Shown: piece after piece, positions 4,682 through 6,041 of the stretch
Position numbering within the stretch: the first letter of the stretch is position 1
How the letters are laid out: the number at the start of each line of letters is the position of its first letter
Source of the DNA: Methanothrix sp.
GTDB taxonomy: Archaea > Halobacteriota > Methanosarcinia > Methanotrichales > Methanotrichaceae
Assembly: GCA_028688175.1 (NCBI GenBank)
Contig: JAQTYS010000164.1
Coordinates: 1-6,041, forward strand
Direction of reading: 5' to 3'
Length of the DNA stretch: 6,041 bases
The notes under the pieces: generated by a model
What the model was told of the DNA's origin: nothing
What the model saw: only the letters and a program-made list of their open reading frames with translations
Database searches by the model: none
Position numbers and translations under genes: made by a program

Positions 4682-6041
4682 ATGGCTGCTACTACTAATA
4701 CTATGATTATCAGAAACGGCTATGTATTCGATCCCCTTAATGGAATAAACGGGGATGTCTCGGATATTTTCATAAAAGACGGAAAGGTGGTCTCCAGCCT
4801 CACCAGCGCGGAAAAGAGAGATGCCACGGTCATAGATGCCTTTGGAAAGACTGTCATGCCCGGCGGCGTGGACTCCCATTCGCATGTGGCCGGAGCCAAG
4901 GTTAATGCCGGCCGTCTCATGCGCCCCGAGGATCACTATAAATCCGCCAGGGGTAAGACCCAGATCACCCACTCAGGCAGCGGTTACACCGTGCCTTCCG
5001 TTTACAAGCAGGGTTATGATTACGCTGCTATGGGCTACACCACCGTCTTTGAAGCGGCCATGCCGCCTCTGGAGGCCCGCCACACCCATGAGGAGATGCG
5101 CTCCACTCCCATTTTAGATATGGGTGCCTACATGGTTTTGGGCAACAATTGGTTTATCATGCGTTATCTCAAAGAGGGTGACCTGGAGAAAGCTGCCGCT
5201 TATGTGGCCTGGATGATGAGGACACACAAGGCCTACGGCATTAAATGCGTCAATCCTGCGGGCGTCGAGAACTGGGGATGGGCCAAAAATGTGCACGGCC
5301 TGGACGAGCCCAATATTCATTTTGAGGTGACTCCCAGAGAACTAATCCGGGGCCTGGCACAGGTTAATGAGATGCTGGGCCTACCCATGTCTTTGCATCT
5401 GCATACCAATAACCTGGGCCATCCCGGCAACTGGGAGATTGCTAGGGACTCGCTCAAGATTACCTCCGGGCTCGACCCCAAAAACAGGTCGGAGCTGGAG
5501 TGGGCAGAGACAAGGGAGAACGCTCGAAGAAGGCAGACCGTCTACCTGGCCCACGCCCAGTTCAGCGCCTACGGCGGCACATCCTGGAGAGACTTTTGTT
5601 CAGGCGCACCGGATCTGGCCAAATACATAAACCAGGTCGATGATGTGGTGATCGACAGCGGTAGTGTTCCCTTCGGTCCGGCCACAACCATGACCGGCGA
5701 TGGACCGGCTCAGCATGATCTCTACATGCTCACCGGCCAGAAATGGTCCAACTGTGATGTTGAAATGGAATGCGGCTCAGGAGTGCTCTCGTTGGTCTAC
5801 CTGAAGAGCAGTCCGGTGCACAGCGTGCAGTGGGCCATTGGATTGGAGGTTATGCTGCTTATTGATGATCCCTGGAAGACCATTATGACTACCGATCATC
5901 CCAACGGCGGCATCTTCACCTCCTATCCGCAACTGATCACCTGGCTCATGTCCAAAAAAGCCAGGGACGACACAGCTAAAGAGTGCCACAAGTGGGCTTA
6001 CGATAAATCAAGCCTTGGCGGAGTGGACCGGGAGATGAGCC
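4682..6041 (+). CDS. fmdA: Formylmethanofuran dehydrogenase subunit A, partial (right edge)
   Basis: The frame is open from ATG 4682 to the window end: 453 codons of an expected roughly 570. It is an amidohydrolase-superfamily protein. The metal-site signatures are present in order: GGVDSHSH (H66, H68), YGIKCVNPAG with K188 as the Lys that is carboxylated in FwdA structures, LHLHTNN (H239, H241), AHAQFSAYGG (H291) and TTDHPNGG with D405 as the catalytic Asp equivalent. MTGDGPAQHDLYML is also characteristic of the family. Subunit A uses a binuclear metal centre to condense formate with methanofuran, or hydrolyse formylmethanofuran, at the end of a tunnel from the Mo/W site of subunit B. No key residue is missing and no frameshift is seen. 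It abuts fmdF (TAAATG) and is surely in the same operon; subunits C, D and B would be expected to the right of the window. The Mo/W isoform is undetermined, so fwdA is an equal name. Confidence 0.96.
   Translation, partial: MAATTNTMIIRNGYVFDPLNGINGDVSDIFIKDGKVVSSLTSAEKRDATVIDAFGKTVMPGGVDSHSHVAGAKVNAGRLMRPEDHYKSARGKTQITHSGSGYTVPSVYKQGYDYAAMGYTTVFEAAMPPLEARHTHEEMRSTPILDMGAYMVLGNNWFIMRYLKEGDLEKAAAYVAWMMRTHKAYGIKCVNPAGVENWGWAKNVHGLDEPNIHFEVTPRELIRGLAQVNEMLGLPMSLHLHTNNLGHPGNWEIARDSLKITSGLDPKNRSELEWAETRENARRRQTVYLAHAQFSAYGGTSWRDFCSGAPDLAKYINQVDDVVIDSGSVPFGPATTMTGDGPAQHDLYMLTGQKWSNCDVEMECGSGVLSLVYLKSSPVHSVQWAIGLEVMLLIDDPWKTIMTTDHPNGGIFTSYPQLITWLMSKKARDDTAKECHKWAYDKSSLGGVDREMS

Noticed and set aside
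4433..4972. Minus-strand ORF of 179 codons antisense to the fmdF/fmdA junction
   Set aside because: Both strands cannot plausibly code here; the plus-strand frames have unmistakable Fe-S and metal-site motifs, so this is a shadow.

Overview
This 6.0-kb window looks like chromosomal DNA from a methanogenic archaeon. The decisive evidence is the right-hand third, which encodes the eight-cluster polyferredoxin and the catalytic A subunit of formylmethanofuran dehydrogenase, the first enzyme of the CO2-reducing methanogenesis pathway (reversed in methyl-oxidising pathways). F lies directly upstream of A, as in the fmdEFACDB arrangement I recall for Methanosarcina. Together with TATA-type promoter elements and moderate G+C, this suggests the Methanosarcinales/Methanotrichales side of the methanogens. 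The genus cannot be fixed from this sequence.

Layout. Bases 1-692 (minus) are the N-terminal 230 codons of an AAA/ABC-like ATPase with a clear P-loop, running off the left edge. Bases 796-2148 (minus) are an AT-rich gene for a 450-residue protein with a C-terminal HEPN-type RNase signature (RNKLVH), resembling ApeA-like HEPN proteins. Its composition differs sharply from its neighbours and suggests transfer. Bases 2149-2648 hold no convincing gene. They contain a possible 47-codon ORF abutting the HEPN gene, a very GC-rich patch, two inverted-repeat structures and an oligo-T terminator. Bases 2649-3590 (minus) encode an acidic protein I do not recognise, with a possible winged helix at its C-terminus. 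Bases 3599-4681 (plus) are fmdF/fwdF, and bases 4682 to the right edge are fmdA/fwdA (453 codons present, incomplete).

How the parts work together. The F and A genes abut (TAAATG) and are almost certainly co-transcribed. A holds the binuclear metal site that interconverts formate and formylmethanofuran; F carries electrons between the complex and its redox partners. The unknown acidic gene is divergent from this operon, only 8 bases away, and the promoter geometry there suggests that at least the F start lies further inside. On the left, the HEPN gene and the ATPase gene run in the same direction with a 103-base gap. HEPN RNases and AAA ATPases often occur together in antiviral loci, so this is the best candidate for an undescribed system here. 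The pairing is inferred from adjacency only, and the ATPase appears to have its own promoter.
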